From NCBI RefSeq assembly GCF_905171775.1, contig NC_053492.1:183938778-184002777 (forward strand): 64,000 nucleotides of DNA. Direction: 5' to 3'. The notes under the pieces were generated by a model. The model was not told where the DNA came from. It was given only the letters and a program-made list of their open reading frames with translations, and made no database searches. This DNA comes from Rana temporaria (taxonomy: Eukaryota > Chordata > Amphibia > Anura > Ranidae). Of this stretch, positions 54,484 through 64,000 are shown one piece after another (positions within the stretch are counted from its first letter, which is position 1; the number at the start of each line of letters is the position of its first letter). The translations under genes were made by a program, and so were the position numbers.

Positions 54484-55914
54484 AGAAAAGTCTTAAGCTG
54501 GATACATACTATACAACTTTTGTTAGTTGAAGGTAAATCTAAAGGAAATCTACTATGTAGTACAAGGAACATCTAAAGGAAGTTGTAGTGTGTAAACAAC
54601 TTTAGTCTAGTAAGCCATGTGTTGTGTACTTAAGAGAGCTAGAATCGGCCACAGAGACCAATATTAAAATTGAGCCCTGCTCCATTGTAAGGGAAGAATC
54701 ACTCTGGGCAGTTTCAGCATTTGTTACCTGGTGCTTTAGTCACGGTTTCCACCATTGCCATCAGTGAGAATATTAACCTTTGGGAAATTCATGGAGCAAG
54801 GTTTGGAAATGGGGCAAGCGTGTGTGGAAAACGAATACGCAGCAACTCCGCAGTAATCATCTTATACAGTGGTGGTGTCTCCATTAGGGGTGCTGCCCCC
54901 TCTCTCCAGCGACACCCTCTGTGTAGGATGGAAAAATTCATGCATTGCATGAATCTATCCATGGCCGCTGTAGCCACCCCCTATTCAGGCATCCGGGCCC
55001 TTTCGGACTCTGGAATTCCAGCAGCGGGGGTGTTTTTTCAAAAGCACCTGATTAGGCTCCAATAGGCTTTAAAAAAGGTGGACTTGGAGCACAAAGCATT
55101 GCGTTTGCAGACCACCCAGGTGTGTTAGAAAAGCGAATGTATATTTGCTTTTCTAACACTGAACCGCCTCTCAGCCAATCAGGAGGTGTGCGTTTTAAAA
55201 CCCATCACCAGATTGGCTACAGGCACGCCAATTGGATGCCTAGCAGAAGGAAGACGAGACAAATGTAAGACACAGGAGCCGCCGCCGTCACCCGCTGCTT
55301 ATTCCCCAGCTCGCCACCATCACCCGCTACCTGATCCCCTACCAAGATGGAGTTAAAGGCCGGGCAGCAGGGCACAGCTTGCTGGTCCCTCTATAGAGCC
55401 CAGGCTTCGTACCAACATGGTGGGCATAGCCCTGAGGGGGTCTTCAGGGTGGTGAAGGTTCAATAGGGATGGGGCCATGGCTCTGTATAGAATCCTGCAG
55501 TTAACTACACGTGTTGCACCAAGTGCTTAGGTGAGAACTCACGCAGGATCCAGGGCCTGAAGCAACATTACAGGCTGACCCCAGGTACAGCTCCCAAGGG
55601 TTTAAAGAGGTTGCAAGGATCTGTATGCACTGCATCTATTATTGTAGTAGAAGACACAAACGAGTTAAAGAATCCAAAGATAAATACAAGTTAGAGAGTA
55701 ACTCCACTTTTGTTGAGGGGAAAAAAAAAATTCCCCTCTGGGCGATTATGTACATTGCGAGGATATTAATCTTTATTGCATATTTCTACCTTTTGCTATT
55801 CTAAAGAAAAAGCAGTTTGTACGCAAAGTGAAGCTGTATGGGAGTGACCTTATAATTATCAGCTGTTGTACCTGCACCAATGAGGAGGAGATTGGCAAAG
55901 TTTGTATCCTATTA
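54484..55914. other. Mixed repeat DNA
   Basis: 54,490-54,610 resembles a small MITE (aagctggatacatact...). 54,850-55,220 contains an interspersed repeat with a 13-bp-stem hairpin at 55,121-55,158 (gtgttagaaaagc...gcttttctaacac). 55,550-55,640 (caacattacaggctgaccc) echoes 52,655-52,720 (aacattacaggctctccaa). No gene. Confidence 0.4.
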
Positions 55915-56282
55915 GAGCCCTTTCACACGGACCGTGGGGGCATCGGCGGTAAAGTGCCGCTAATTTTAGCGCCTCTTTGCAGACGTTTTAGAGGCGTTTT
56001 TACCCCCACTAGCGGTCAAATAAAGGGTTAAAAGTGCCTGCATAGTGCCGCTGCCTATTGATTTCATTGGGCAGGGGCACATTAGGTGCGGTGTATACAC
56101 CGCTCAAAGAGCCTCGAAAAAGCTACTTGGACTTTTTCTGACGTCCTGCCAGCGCAGCGCCCCAGTGTGAAAGCCCTCTGGCTTTCACACTGGGATTGCA
56201 GATGAGCAATTTTTCAGGCGCTTTACAGGTGCTATTTTTAGCGCTAAAGTGCCCGAAAACCGCCTCCAGTGTGAAGGGGGTC
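55915..56282. mobile_element. Harbinger-type MITE (ends GAGCCCTTTCACAC)
   Basis: Ends GAGCCCTTTCACAC and the complement of GTGTGAAGGGGGTC, flanked by TTA (55,912-55,914) and TTT (56,283-56,285). An internal foldback occurs at 56,155-56,194 (ccagtgtgaaagcc...ggctttcacactgg). Non-coding. Confidence 0.65.
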
Positions 56283-57332
56283 TTTCATGTAATTTTCCTT
56301 TGTGAGCATCTCACCAAAAATTCGATTTTTTTTGCCAGGGATGCCAAAATCGGACTTGCATCTTCGTGCAGACTTCTGGGAAAATCAGTAAGCCAATCAC
56401 ACAAGCAGGAAATTACAGTTTCAAGGGGCGTTCTGTACATCAACTGTATACAAAACCACCTCCAGGTTGCTGCATTGCATTTTACATAAAATTACAGAGC
56501 TGCAGATTGGAAAGGAAATTTTTAACAATCTGACTCAACAAGTTTATGTAATATTTGTTTTTTATTTGCAAGAAAATGGAGTTTCCTTTAAGCCAGGAGT
56601 GATTTATCAGTAAGGGAGAAGAAGTAGACTAGCAGGAAAAGGACACTAGCAAAAATCCCACTGAGTGCTGTAGGGTTATAGTGGGATGTCCAGGGGGCAT
56701 GTCTTTAAAAGCTTTGCCATTTTCCAATCACCTGAACGTACCAGCCTATAACCCAAGGTCAGCCTGTGTTCTGTATGATTAAGATAATACACACTCAGGT
56801 TTCTTGCCTCATAATTTCATGATCAGTTCACCTCATTAACGTTGGAGGCAACCCTGCAAAACCATCTTTTTTCGGAGGTACTCTATGGCTGAAAGCATCC
56901 AGATGTTGCTCAGACCTTTTCAGTAACCCAATTAGTTTAAGAAAATGCATGTTGAGGCAAACATCAATTTCTTCAGAACAGAGAAAGCTATGACTCTTAA
57001 ATAGCTATTCTTTGCAATGTGTAATCTCCTTTTCTATATGAATCTCAATTAACACATTTGCAGAAACAGGGACTTTAAAGCCCAACTCCATCAAAAACCT
57101 AAAAAAAATAAAAAAAATAAAAAAAAAGGAGAAAGGAAAGGTTAGAACCTGCTTTTTTGGAGACCTCTTAGGGATACCTCACTTTTTATCCTGTTGGCAC
57201 CCAGCCACACTCTACTGTCCTTCGACCTTCCTAATGCATTAAAAAAAGCTCCCATAGCTATGTATTGCATCCTGCTGGCCCTGCTCGCCCGCATTGCACA
57301 GTAAAGCATTGGGTCTAAAATAAGTCATGCAA
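56283..57332. other. Spacer, nothing recognised
   Basis: AT-rich sequence; (A)n-rich patch near 57,098-57,130. No genes or repeat ends seen. Confidence 0.4.
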
Positions 57333-57686
57333 GACCCCTTTCACACTGGGCGGTTTGCAGGCGCTACTGCGCTAAAAATAGCGCCTGCAAACCGACCTGA
57401 AACAGCGGCTGCTGTTTCTCCAGTGCTCTAGCAGGGCCGCTCCAAAAGTGCGGAGCGGTGAAGTAGCTCCTCCACACTGAAAGCAATGGGAAATTGCGCC
57501 TATACCACCGGAAATGCACCTCTGCAGAGGCACATTGCTGGCGAAATTAACCTTTTTTGACCGCTTCGCGGGGGGTAAAACCACACCGATAGCGGCCGAA
57601 TACCGCCGCAATTTCGACAGTAAAGCTCCGCTAAAAATAGCGGCACTTTTCCGCCACCCCACCTCCCGCCCCAGTGTGAAAGGGCC
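57333..57686. mobile_element. Harbinger-type MITE (ends GACCCCTTTCACACTGGGCGG)
   Basis: The left end accccTTTCACACTGGGCGG and the complement of ccgccCCAGTGTGAAAGGGCC are inverted, with a foldback gcaggcgctactgcgctaaaaatagcgcctgc just inside. No matching 3-bp duplication was found. It is related to the element at 55,915. Confidence 0.6.
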
Positions 57687-57689
57687 TTA

Positions 57690-58229
57690 AGAAAACAAAA
57701 AGGATATATTTAAAAATTGCAATGCCATGTTGATTAGGGCAAGGAGGAACTTGAGAATGAAAAATATAATTGGAAGTGTCAGAATGTTGGAAAAAAACTA
57801 ATATTTCTTCACGGAAACCAGTATTGATAGAATATGCAGGCTTTAATCTCTTAACTTTCTTAAAAGTGTAAACTGCCTGGCTTTAGTCCAACTTATTGTA
57901 CACCAAATACAACAGGCAGAATGATGAATTAACAGAGGCACAACACCTTTTTGAATGGCATAATGATCTCGCAAATACAACTAGGCTAACCATCTATCTA
58001 CATAATATTGAACATGGGAATTTTTTTTCCCCACAAAAGCTGGAAAAATCTCTGCCTTGAGACTGGCCCCCTTAACACACAGGCAAACATGATTAGACAG
58101 CAAGGCTGGAGAAAACAGAACTGGTGGGAAAAGGGTGTCTTACCTACATAGTAACATTACTTAAACACATGAACATTGAATATTTAGGTTAAATTAGGAC
58201 ACACTCCACACATGCACATTGTTCCATAC
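57690..58229. other. Region downstream of dlg1
   Basis: AT-rich single-copy-looking DNA between the last MITE and the putative dlg1 polyadenylation site. No feature recognised. Confidence 0.4.
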
Positions 58230-58232
58230 AAT

Positions 58233-58238
58233 TTTATT
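58233..58238 (-). terminator. dlg1: Candidate dlg1 polyadenylation signal AATAAA
   Basis: The minus strand reads AATAAA in the context gcaaataaaattgtatggaac, about 1.5 kb past the dlg1 stop codon. Other AATAAA matches on the same strand occur near 58,343 and 58,402, so the functional site is uncertain. Confidence 0.35.
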
Positions 58239-59750
58239 TGCTGTTCTCCTCTTTCTAACAAATGGAATGAATAATGCTGCTTGTTCATCACACACTAATG
58301 CTTATTTGGTAGAGGTTTAATGAGGCTGTAAAAAGGATATATGTTTTTATTAACAATTCCAAAAACCAAACAACCGATAAGTACCAAAGAATTGTAGTCT
58401 TATTTTTATTCCCCCCCTCCCCCCCCAAAGGCTCCTTTTAAATTGTTGTGGCTAAAGACTGGTTGTCATGGACATGATACATGCAAGTCTGGTGAAGCCT
58501 TGTGAAAAAACACAAAAAAAAACTTAGGACTACTGTAGCCGACATATCACACAGTGTAAAAACATGCACATTGCATAAAAAAATAAAACAAAGTGGACTC
58601 TTCAGAAGAGAGGAGAACACGCCTAGATTTAATTAAGCGGCTAACCTTCCTTATTCCAGCATCAATTAACACAGCCACTGATGTCTTGTTCATTTTTCAC
58701 ATGAAATGAAGATAATAAATTCAATTCGTCTTCCAAAAGAAAACAAAAATTGGTGATAAGAGGAAAAAAATATATTTTTATATTTATATATGCACATGTG
58801 CAAGAAAAGTACTCCCATAGTTAGAATTTAAAGAAAGTTTAATATATATTTTATTATAACAAAATAGGCAGTTATTGTGGGTAAAATATTAAAATCTGTC
58901 TACTAAGAATACACATACAGCATTAAGTCTATGAATCCAATTCTCCAAATGAGATGTAGAGATGTGATCTCCTGTAGTGTTTATTTACATTAGAGAGACT
59001 ATGTTAATGACCTGAAAGATTCAACTATCTTTTCACAAAGGTGATCCATATCAAAAATTTGTCATTTTAAATTGTGTAATATGCATATGATTAATCAAGT
59101 TTAAAAGTCATTCATATAAAGAACGCTGGAGTACATACAATTCAACAAGACAAAACCAAAATAGATCTTATGACAAATGATTGAAGATAACCTTTCCATT
59201 GCAACAAGGTGCTTTAAAGCACATTGCAGAACCAAAATGTTATGCAATGCAGCAGCAACCAGGCAACAGAATGCTACAAGAACCTCTGCCTATGTATAGA
59301 ACCGGATCAAGTCAAAAGAATAGAGAATTAAATGCATAGGCCAAACCATGCTGTTAAATGCAAATTGTGCAAAGATGCTCACAATATTAAGACCACTTAT
59401 TTTATGTAATGTTTTTCATTTTTGAAAATTGTCTATAAAGCTTTTTTTTTTTTCTTTAAAATGTATTTGCAACTTTCCCTTAAACATTAAGGAATTTTTG
59501 CCACTTATTTTCTAACCTTAAATAACTGCTCTAGTCTTTCCACCTTCATTAAAAACAAAAGAAAAAACATTAAGAAATCAAATTTGACAGTATTAAAAAT
59601 TAAATAAAATATAACCGTGTGAAAGGTGGTTGAAAGGGCAGCAAATAAGTGGCAAGAACAGTCCCATACAAACGGGGCCTGCTCCTATGGGAGAAGGTAA
59701 AGGATGCTGTGAATGGGCAGTGATAGGGGCTCCAGAGTTTTCCTCTTGTT
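58239..59750 (-). other. dlg1: Probable dlg1 3' UTR
   Basis: The sequence after the dlg1 stop is AT-rich, has no recognisable transposon, and contrasts with the repeat-filled flanks; this fits a long conserved vertebrate 3' UTR. The extent is inferred from polyadenylation-signal matches only. Confidence 0.5.
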
Positions 59751-59857
59751 TCATAACTTCTCTTTTGCAGGTATCCAGATGTAGGAGCCAGACTGTTCTT
59801 CTATGATCTGTTTCACGTGATTGTAAATTTCCTCCAAAGTGTCGCCCTGCACAATTG
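59751..59857 (-). CDS. dlg1: dlg1 (SAP97) final coding exon
   Basis: The exon reads, on the minus strand, a split Ala codon then IVQGDTLEEIYNHVKQ and EQSGSYIWIPAKEKL, ending in TGA at 59,751-59,753. This is the C-terminal end of the MAGUK scaffold DLG1; the phrases QGDTLE and PAKEKL fit DLG1 better than DLG2 (ending IPSKEKL) or DLG4 (PARERL). The 34 full codons make up the last strand and helix of the guanylate-kinase-like domain, which in MAGUKs binds phosphoproteins and has no kinase activity. The acceptor tttttgtag lies at 59,858-59,866; the first base of the Ala codon is in the previous exon. DLG1 clusters receptors and channels at synapses and epithelial junctions. Upstream exons lie past the right edge of the window. 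Confidence 0.95.
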
Positions 59858-60387
59858 CTACAAAAAGAAAAGTGGCATCACAAATATTAGTGAGACAGCA
59901 TTTGGTTTTTATACCAAACAGCATTTATCATGTTACATTTACCACAAAAGATTACTTTACCATACCTGCAAAAAATAACTAAAAAAAGGGAGAGAATGAT
60001 TACTTACTGACGCCCAATGCAAGTCTTAAAAGGTTAGTTTACCTTTACCAAAAATCTGCCTAGGCTATTTACGTACCTCCTGAAGCCTGACTGGAATACT
60101 TCCAGTACATTGCTAAGTGAGGCCAAGTCGTTACTTTTCATCTTGACCACCACCCGAGTTATGGTCTATTGTGGGAAGGAGGTGGGACTTTGACTTCTGG
60201 GGGAAGATTCCACTACCCAATGCTTAAAATAGGATGAAACTGATGTGAAGCCAAAGTCAAGAATTACAGACAACAGGCATGACTACTTTAACAGGACATG
60301 GAGCCAGCAGAGGCTGAGAGTCAAGTAGCCAACAACAAGTGGAGTAACATAACTACCTGAATGGGGAGAACAGAGAAACATAAAGAA
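59858..60387 (-). other. dlg1: Last dlg1 intron, 3' part
   Basis: Intronic DNA next to the acceptor. A repeat-like block at 60,027-60,240 starts ttaaaaggttagtttacctttacc. No other dlg1 exon was found between here and the window end. Confidence 0.6.
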
Positions 60388-60690
60388 GGATTTTTGAATA
60401 ACAGCTTACCTGTAAAATCCTTTTCTTTGAGTACACCACGGGACACAGAGCCTTAATCATTACATAGTGGGTTGTATGGTCACCAGAGGTGATTGGACAC
60501 TGGCACAACCTATGAGAACAAGTTTCCCTCCATATACCCCTCCCATACAGGAAGTACCTCAGTTTTTGTAGCAAAGCAGTAAGTATCCCATTGAATGGGG
60601 AGGGGGGGGGGGGATCTGTGTTCCATGGTGTACTCAAAGAAAAGGATTTTACAAGTAAGCTGTTATTCAAAAATCCTTCTTTCTTTATCG
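60388..60690 (-). repeat. DIRS copy d terminal inverted pair
   Basis: aaggatttttgaataacagcttacctg... near 60,387-60,425 is complementary to ...aggattttacaagtaagctgttattcaaaaatcctt near 60,648-60,683. The phrase gggacacagagccttaatcattacatagtgg occurs after each arm in the same direction (60,440 and 60,698). Same architecture as copy b. Confidence 0.85.
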
Positions 60691-60776
60691 TACACAGGGG
60701 ACACAGAGCCTTAATCATTACATAGTGGGACGTCCCAGAGCAATGCTCTATATGAAGGGTGGGAGACACAGATCCA

Positions 60777-61840
60777 TCAGGCCGCCAACGGACAAGAAGC
60801 CTTAGATCGCTGCCTGCAGCACACTACGCCCGAAGGCAGAAACCTCATGTCTCTCCCATCTATTTGATATAATTTTGTAAACGTATGGACTGAAGACCAA
60901 GTAGCAGCTTTACAGATCTGAGCCATTGAAGCCTGGTGATGCACTGCCCAAGAGGAACTGATCGCTCTGGTCAAGTGCGCCTTTACAGGAAAAGGAAGAA
61001 TTACCTTCTTTAAATCATAAGCTTGACTAATCACTTGACGAATCCACCTGTCAATGGTGGATTTCGATACCGGTTGGCCCTTTTTGGGGCCATCTGGTAT
61101 AATGAACAGAACATCTGTTTTACGCATCTGAGCCGTAGCCTGCAGATACATTTTTACTGCCCTCACTACATCCAGAGTGCGGCAATTCTTCCTCCGCTGT
61201 CTGAGGTTCGGGAAAAAAGGAAGGCAGCACAATGTCTTGATTTAAATGAAATGCCGATATCACCTTTGGCAGAACGGTAGGGTGAGGACGTAGTACAATT
61301 TTGTCTTTGTGACAAATTAAATAAGGTTCTTTAGAAGAAAGAGCTGCTAACTCCGATACCCTTCTGGCGGAAGAGATAGCAATCAAAAAGGCTACTTTCT
61401 TGCTCAAAAGAATAAAAAAAAAAATTGATGAATAGGTTCAAAAGGGTGCTCCTGCAGAGCTGACAATACTAGGTTCAAATCCCAAGGACACAAGGGTGAT
61501 TAGACTGCTGGATTTATCCTCAGTACTCCTTGAATAAACGCTGAATGGTTTTTGAAAAAAAGGAGCCGATATTTGACCCTTGATGATACTCCGGTCTAAG
61601 AATTCTAAGAAAAAGGCGAGAATTCTACTTATGTCATATTTTAAGGGATTCCATTTCTTGGATTCACACGAACATAAGCTTCCCAGACTCTATAGTAGAT
61701 TAGCCTAGAGGCTGGCTTTCTTGCACTGAGTGTAGAAAGTGCTGAACCTGAGACACCACGTTTCTTCAAGATGTAGATCTCAGTGGCCAGACCATCAAAC
61801 TTAGCTTCTGTAAGGAAGGATGGAATACAGGACATTGTGA
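60777..61840 (-). pseudogene. DIRS tyrosine recombinase, copy d
   Basis: The N-terminal part has YILKKRGVSGSALSTL and ARKPASRLIYYRVWEAYV (61,641-61,790). The core has FLIAISSARRVSELAALSSK (first Arg) near 61,340-61,400, then, after a frameshift near 61,200, DVVRAVKMYLQA, SKSTIDRWIRQVISQAYDLK, HLTRAISSSWAVHHQA (His-x-x-Arg box) near 60,925 and KAATWSSVH then TKLYQID (catalytic Tyr) near 60,860-60,880. All five landmarks are visible, with one position (HLTR) differing from HSTR in copy b. The protein joins the circular cDNA to the genome without target duplication. Confidence 0.88.
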
Positions 61841-61847
61841 CAGCAAG

Positions 61848-63327
61848 TCATGCCGGAGCGGAAGTACCCAAGGTCTTCCTACTGCCATCTTTATGATTTT
61901 GGCGTACCAGGGCCCCCTTGGCCAATTCGGGGCCACTAGGAGCACTGGTATTCTTTCCTTCTTGATCCTGCACAGCAATCCCTGTTAGAGAGGGATCAGA
62001 GGGAATGCAAAGATCAGTGAGAACTGATTCCACGGAATTGTCAACGCATCCATTCCGTAGGCCTGCAGATCTCTTGTCCTGGAAACAAAGCTGTCCAACT
62101 TTGTGTTGAGTCTGGAGGCTAGCAGGTCTATATCCGGGGTTCCCCATATATGGCATATTGCCTAAAAAACCTCCGGGTGGAGTGACCACTCTCCTGGTAG
62201 TAATCGCTGGCGACTTAGATAGTCCCACTTTCCAAGTCACTGGAAGGAAGGATCGTCCTTTTCGCACATTTTTGCTTTTCAACCACCAACTGATTCTTTG
62301 GCGGATCTGTGGAGACAGGTGCATGGGGAAATCCAAAGTTTGGCTCTTCCTGTCCCAGGCAGCTAGAATACCGGTCTGCAAATGCCTCGAATGAAACTGG
62401 ACGTAAGGGACCGTTTTTGAAGGAGGCCACCATCTTCCCTAATAGTCTCATATGCACAGGCGAATAGATGGTCTCCTCCTTGCCCTGACTCTGTGGATTA
62501 AATCCCTTAGGGACTTGACTTTTGGTTCTGGCAGGAAAAGCCTGCCTAGGGTTGTATCTATGATCATGCCTAGATACTGTGCTCTTCTTTGAGCTTGTAG
62601 AGGATTTCTGTCGGTTTATCACCCATCCTAACTGCTCCAAGTATCTCACTGTATTGAGTATGGAGTGTTCTAGCTCCGCCTTTGACTGATCTATTACAAG
62701 CAGATCATCTAGATAGGCTGATACAGTTACCCCTTGTGCTCTTAGGTTCGCCAACACAGGGGCCAGGATCTTTGTAAACACCCGAGGTGCAGTTGCAAAC
62801 CAAAAGGTAGAGTCACAAATTGAAAATGGCGATGCTCCACCGCAAACCTTAGAAATTTTTGGTGAGCGGGATAAATAGGCACGTGAAAATAGGCGTCTTT
62901 GATGTCTATAGACGCCAAAAATTCTCCGCCTTGTAGGGTGGCTACCACGGACCAAATGGTTTCCATTCAGAAATGGCGAATAACCAGATGCTGGTTTAGA
63001 TCTTTCAGGTCCAGAATGGGTCTGATGTCTCCATTTGGTTTTAGAACTAAAAAAAGGTTTGAATAAAACCCTACACCATGCTCCCTTAGGGGAACCTCTT
63101 TGATTACCCCGAGACAGCAAATGATCCAAACCACGGAAAAAATAATCCCTCTTTAATGGATCTTTGGCGACCCCAGAATTTCGAAACCGATGGGATGGGA
63201 TCTCTCGAAACTCCAGTTTGTACCCTAGGGATACAGCAGAGACTACCCATCTGTCCTGGACCTCTGTCTGCCAAGTTCCTAAAAACTTGCCGAAGCCGCC
63301 TGAAGCCAAGCGGGGGCAACCCTTCAT
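61848..63327 (-). pseudogene. DIRS RT and RNase H, copy d
   Basis: RT landmarks appear in alternating frames: KLEFREIPSHRF near 63,200, GGEFLASIDIKDAYFHVPIY near 62,890-62,945, RFAVEHRHFQFVTLPFGLQ, APRVFTKILAPVLANLRAQG, and the catalytic YLDDLLVIDQSKAELEHS near 62,665-62,721. Downstream are MRLLGKMVASFKNGP near 62,420-62,460 and the RNase H lead-in RQRISWWLKSKNV near 62,270-62,310, with the linker NPGYRPASL near 62,110-62,140 (shifted). At least two frameshifts are needed to connect them. Confidence 0.85.
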
Positions 63328-64000
63328 GATGAAGCTTTGAGGTTCTGCTTATTAGATTGTTGACCCCACTGTTTCCTGAACTTCTGGGCCTTTCCCTGGT
63401 CTTTAGGCTTCGTGGCTGTCTGCGAAGGCCGTCGCCATTGCCTAGAAGATGGCCCAGGAGCTGGGGAGAGAGAACGCTTAAAGCAAGGACGCTTGTTTTT
63501 CTTATTCTCTGGCAACAGAGTAGTCTTGCCGCTTGATATCTTCTTGATATACCTCTCTAAATCCTCCCCAAAAAGCTGCTCCCCATGAAAGGGGAAACTA
63601 GTCAAAAGTTTTTTTACTGCTGACCAGTGCTTCAGCCAAAGGATTCTGCGCATGTGCACTAGCTGGAGTGTAAGGCGCGAAGCTTGCTGCATAGAATCTC
63701 TAATGGCGTCTACTGCAAAACAAAGCCCTGGGCATATTCTCCCAAAATTTGGCTTGCTCCGAGGGTAGGTCTTTTAACCTTTCCTTTACTTGATCCCTTA
63801 GGACTTGACACATACCCACTGTTGCCAGCGCAGGTTGGGTTACTGCGCCTGCTAGGAGAAAGGAAGATTTTAATAGAGATAAAAAATTCTCCTCAGAAGT
63901 TTCCTTGAATACCTGGGCATTATCTACCGGACAGGTTAAACTCTTATTAAGGCAAGAGATTGCCGCATCCACTGAAGGCAAGCTCCATTTTTTATTAAAC
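63328..64000 (-). pseudogene. DIRS gag, copy d, 5' end outside window
   Basis: Two frames: LKSSFLLAGAVTQPALATVG and LPSEQAKFWENMP (63,700-63,981), then after a shift WSAVKKLLTSFPFHGEQLFG, DLERYIKKISSGKTTLLPEN and a basic, Ser/Pro/Gln-rich tail (63,324-63,640). The phrase PFHGEQLFGEDL is a recurring feature of DIRS Gag in vertebrates. The start codon is beyond the edge. Confidence 0.8.

Larger units (their letters stand above)
60388..64000 (-). mobile_element. DIRS retrotransposon copy d in a dlg1 intron, runs off the window
   Basis: The most complete DIRS copy here, in the same orientation as dlg1: gag (63,324 to edge), RT/RNase H (61,848-63,327), recombinase (60,777-61,840) and terminal inverted pair (60,388-60,690). 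Coding parts have several frameshifts but few stops, and it carries no foreign insertion in the visible part, so it is probably younger than copies a-c. Its 5' end is outside the window. Confidence 0.88.

Noticed and set aside
57372..57662. 96-codon minus frame
   Set aside because: It lies wholly inside a palindromic MITE.

Overview
The window looks like a stretch of a large, repeat-swollen vertebrate genome, most likely an anuran of the ranid type. Three things point there: a vertebrate host exon (the last coding exon of dlg1/SAP97), a dense mix of DIRS-type tyrosine-recombinase retrotransposons, Tc1/mariner, Harbinger, hAT and TTAA-flanked (piggyBac-like) elements, and several short palindromic families whose ends resemble repeats I associate with frog genomes. 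The species assignment is inference; no bacterial, phage or plasmid feature is visible.

Layout. Bases 1-32,200 carry only non-autonomous DNA transposons, Tc1/mariner relics, microsatellites and unassigned AT-rich DNA. Highlights are a Tc1 relic (4,903-7,180) cut twice by TTAA-flanked elements, a three-element nest (20,165-21,233), an element dropped into a TA microsatellite (23,714-24,509), and a rearranged Harbinger block (29,617-31,794) that holds transposase pieces, a MADF-like piece and a 31-bp minisatellite. Bases 32,238-39,298 are a minus-strand Gypsy chromovirus with both LTRs; it is interrupted by an 805-bp solo LTR with a 5-bp target duplication and by a Tc1 element. From 39,300 to 55,800 lie at least three decayed DIRS copies, all minus strand, again riddled with Tc1, hAT, TTAA and Harbinger-like insertions.

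The only host gene I can name is at 59,751-59,857 (minus): the final exon of dlg1, encoding the C-terminal end of the guanylate-kinase-like domain, with a probable 3' UTR running left to about 58,230. The rest of the window (59,858-64,000) is read as the last dlg1 intron, invaded by another DIRS element (60,388 to beyond the end) that retains gag, RT/RNase H and recombinase segments with frameshifts. A second possible host exon (14,575-14,848, minus) is unassigned.

Nothing here amounts to a convincing undescribed biological system. What is worth a second look is structural: the interleaved Harbinger ends, long perfect-looking foldbacks that could be transcribed into hairpins, and a well-ordered insertion history that can be dated from nested target duplications.
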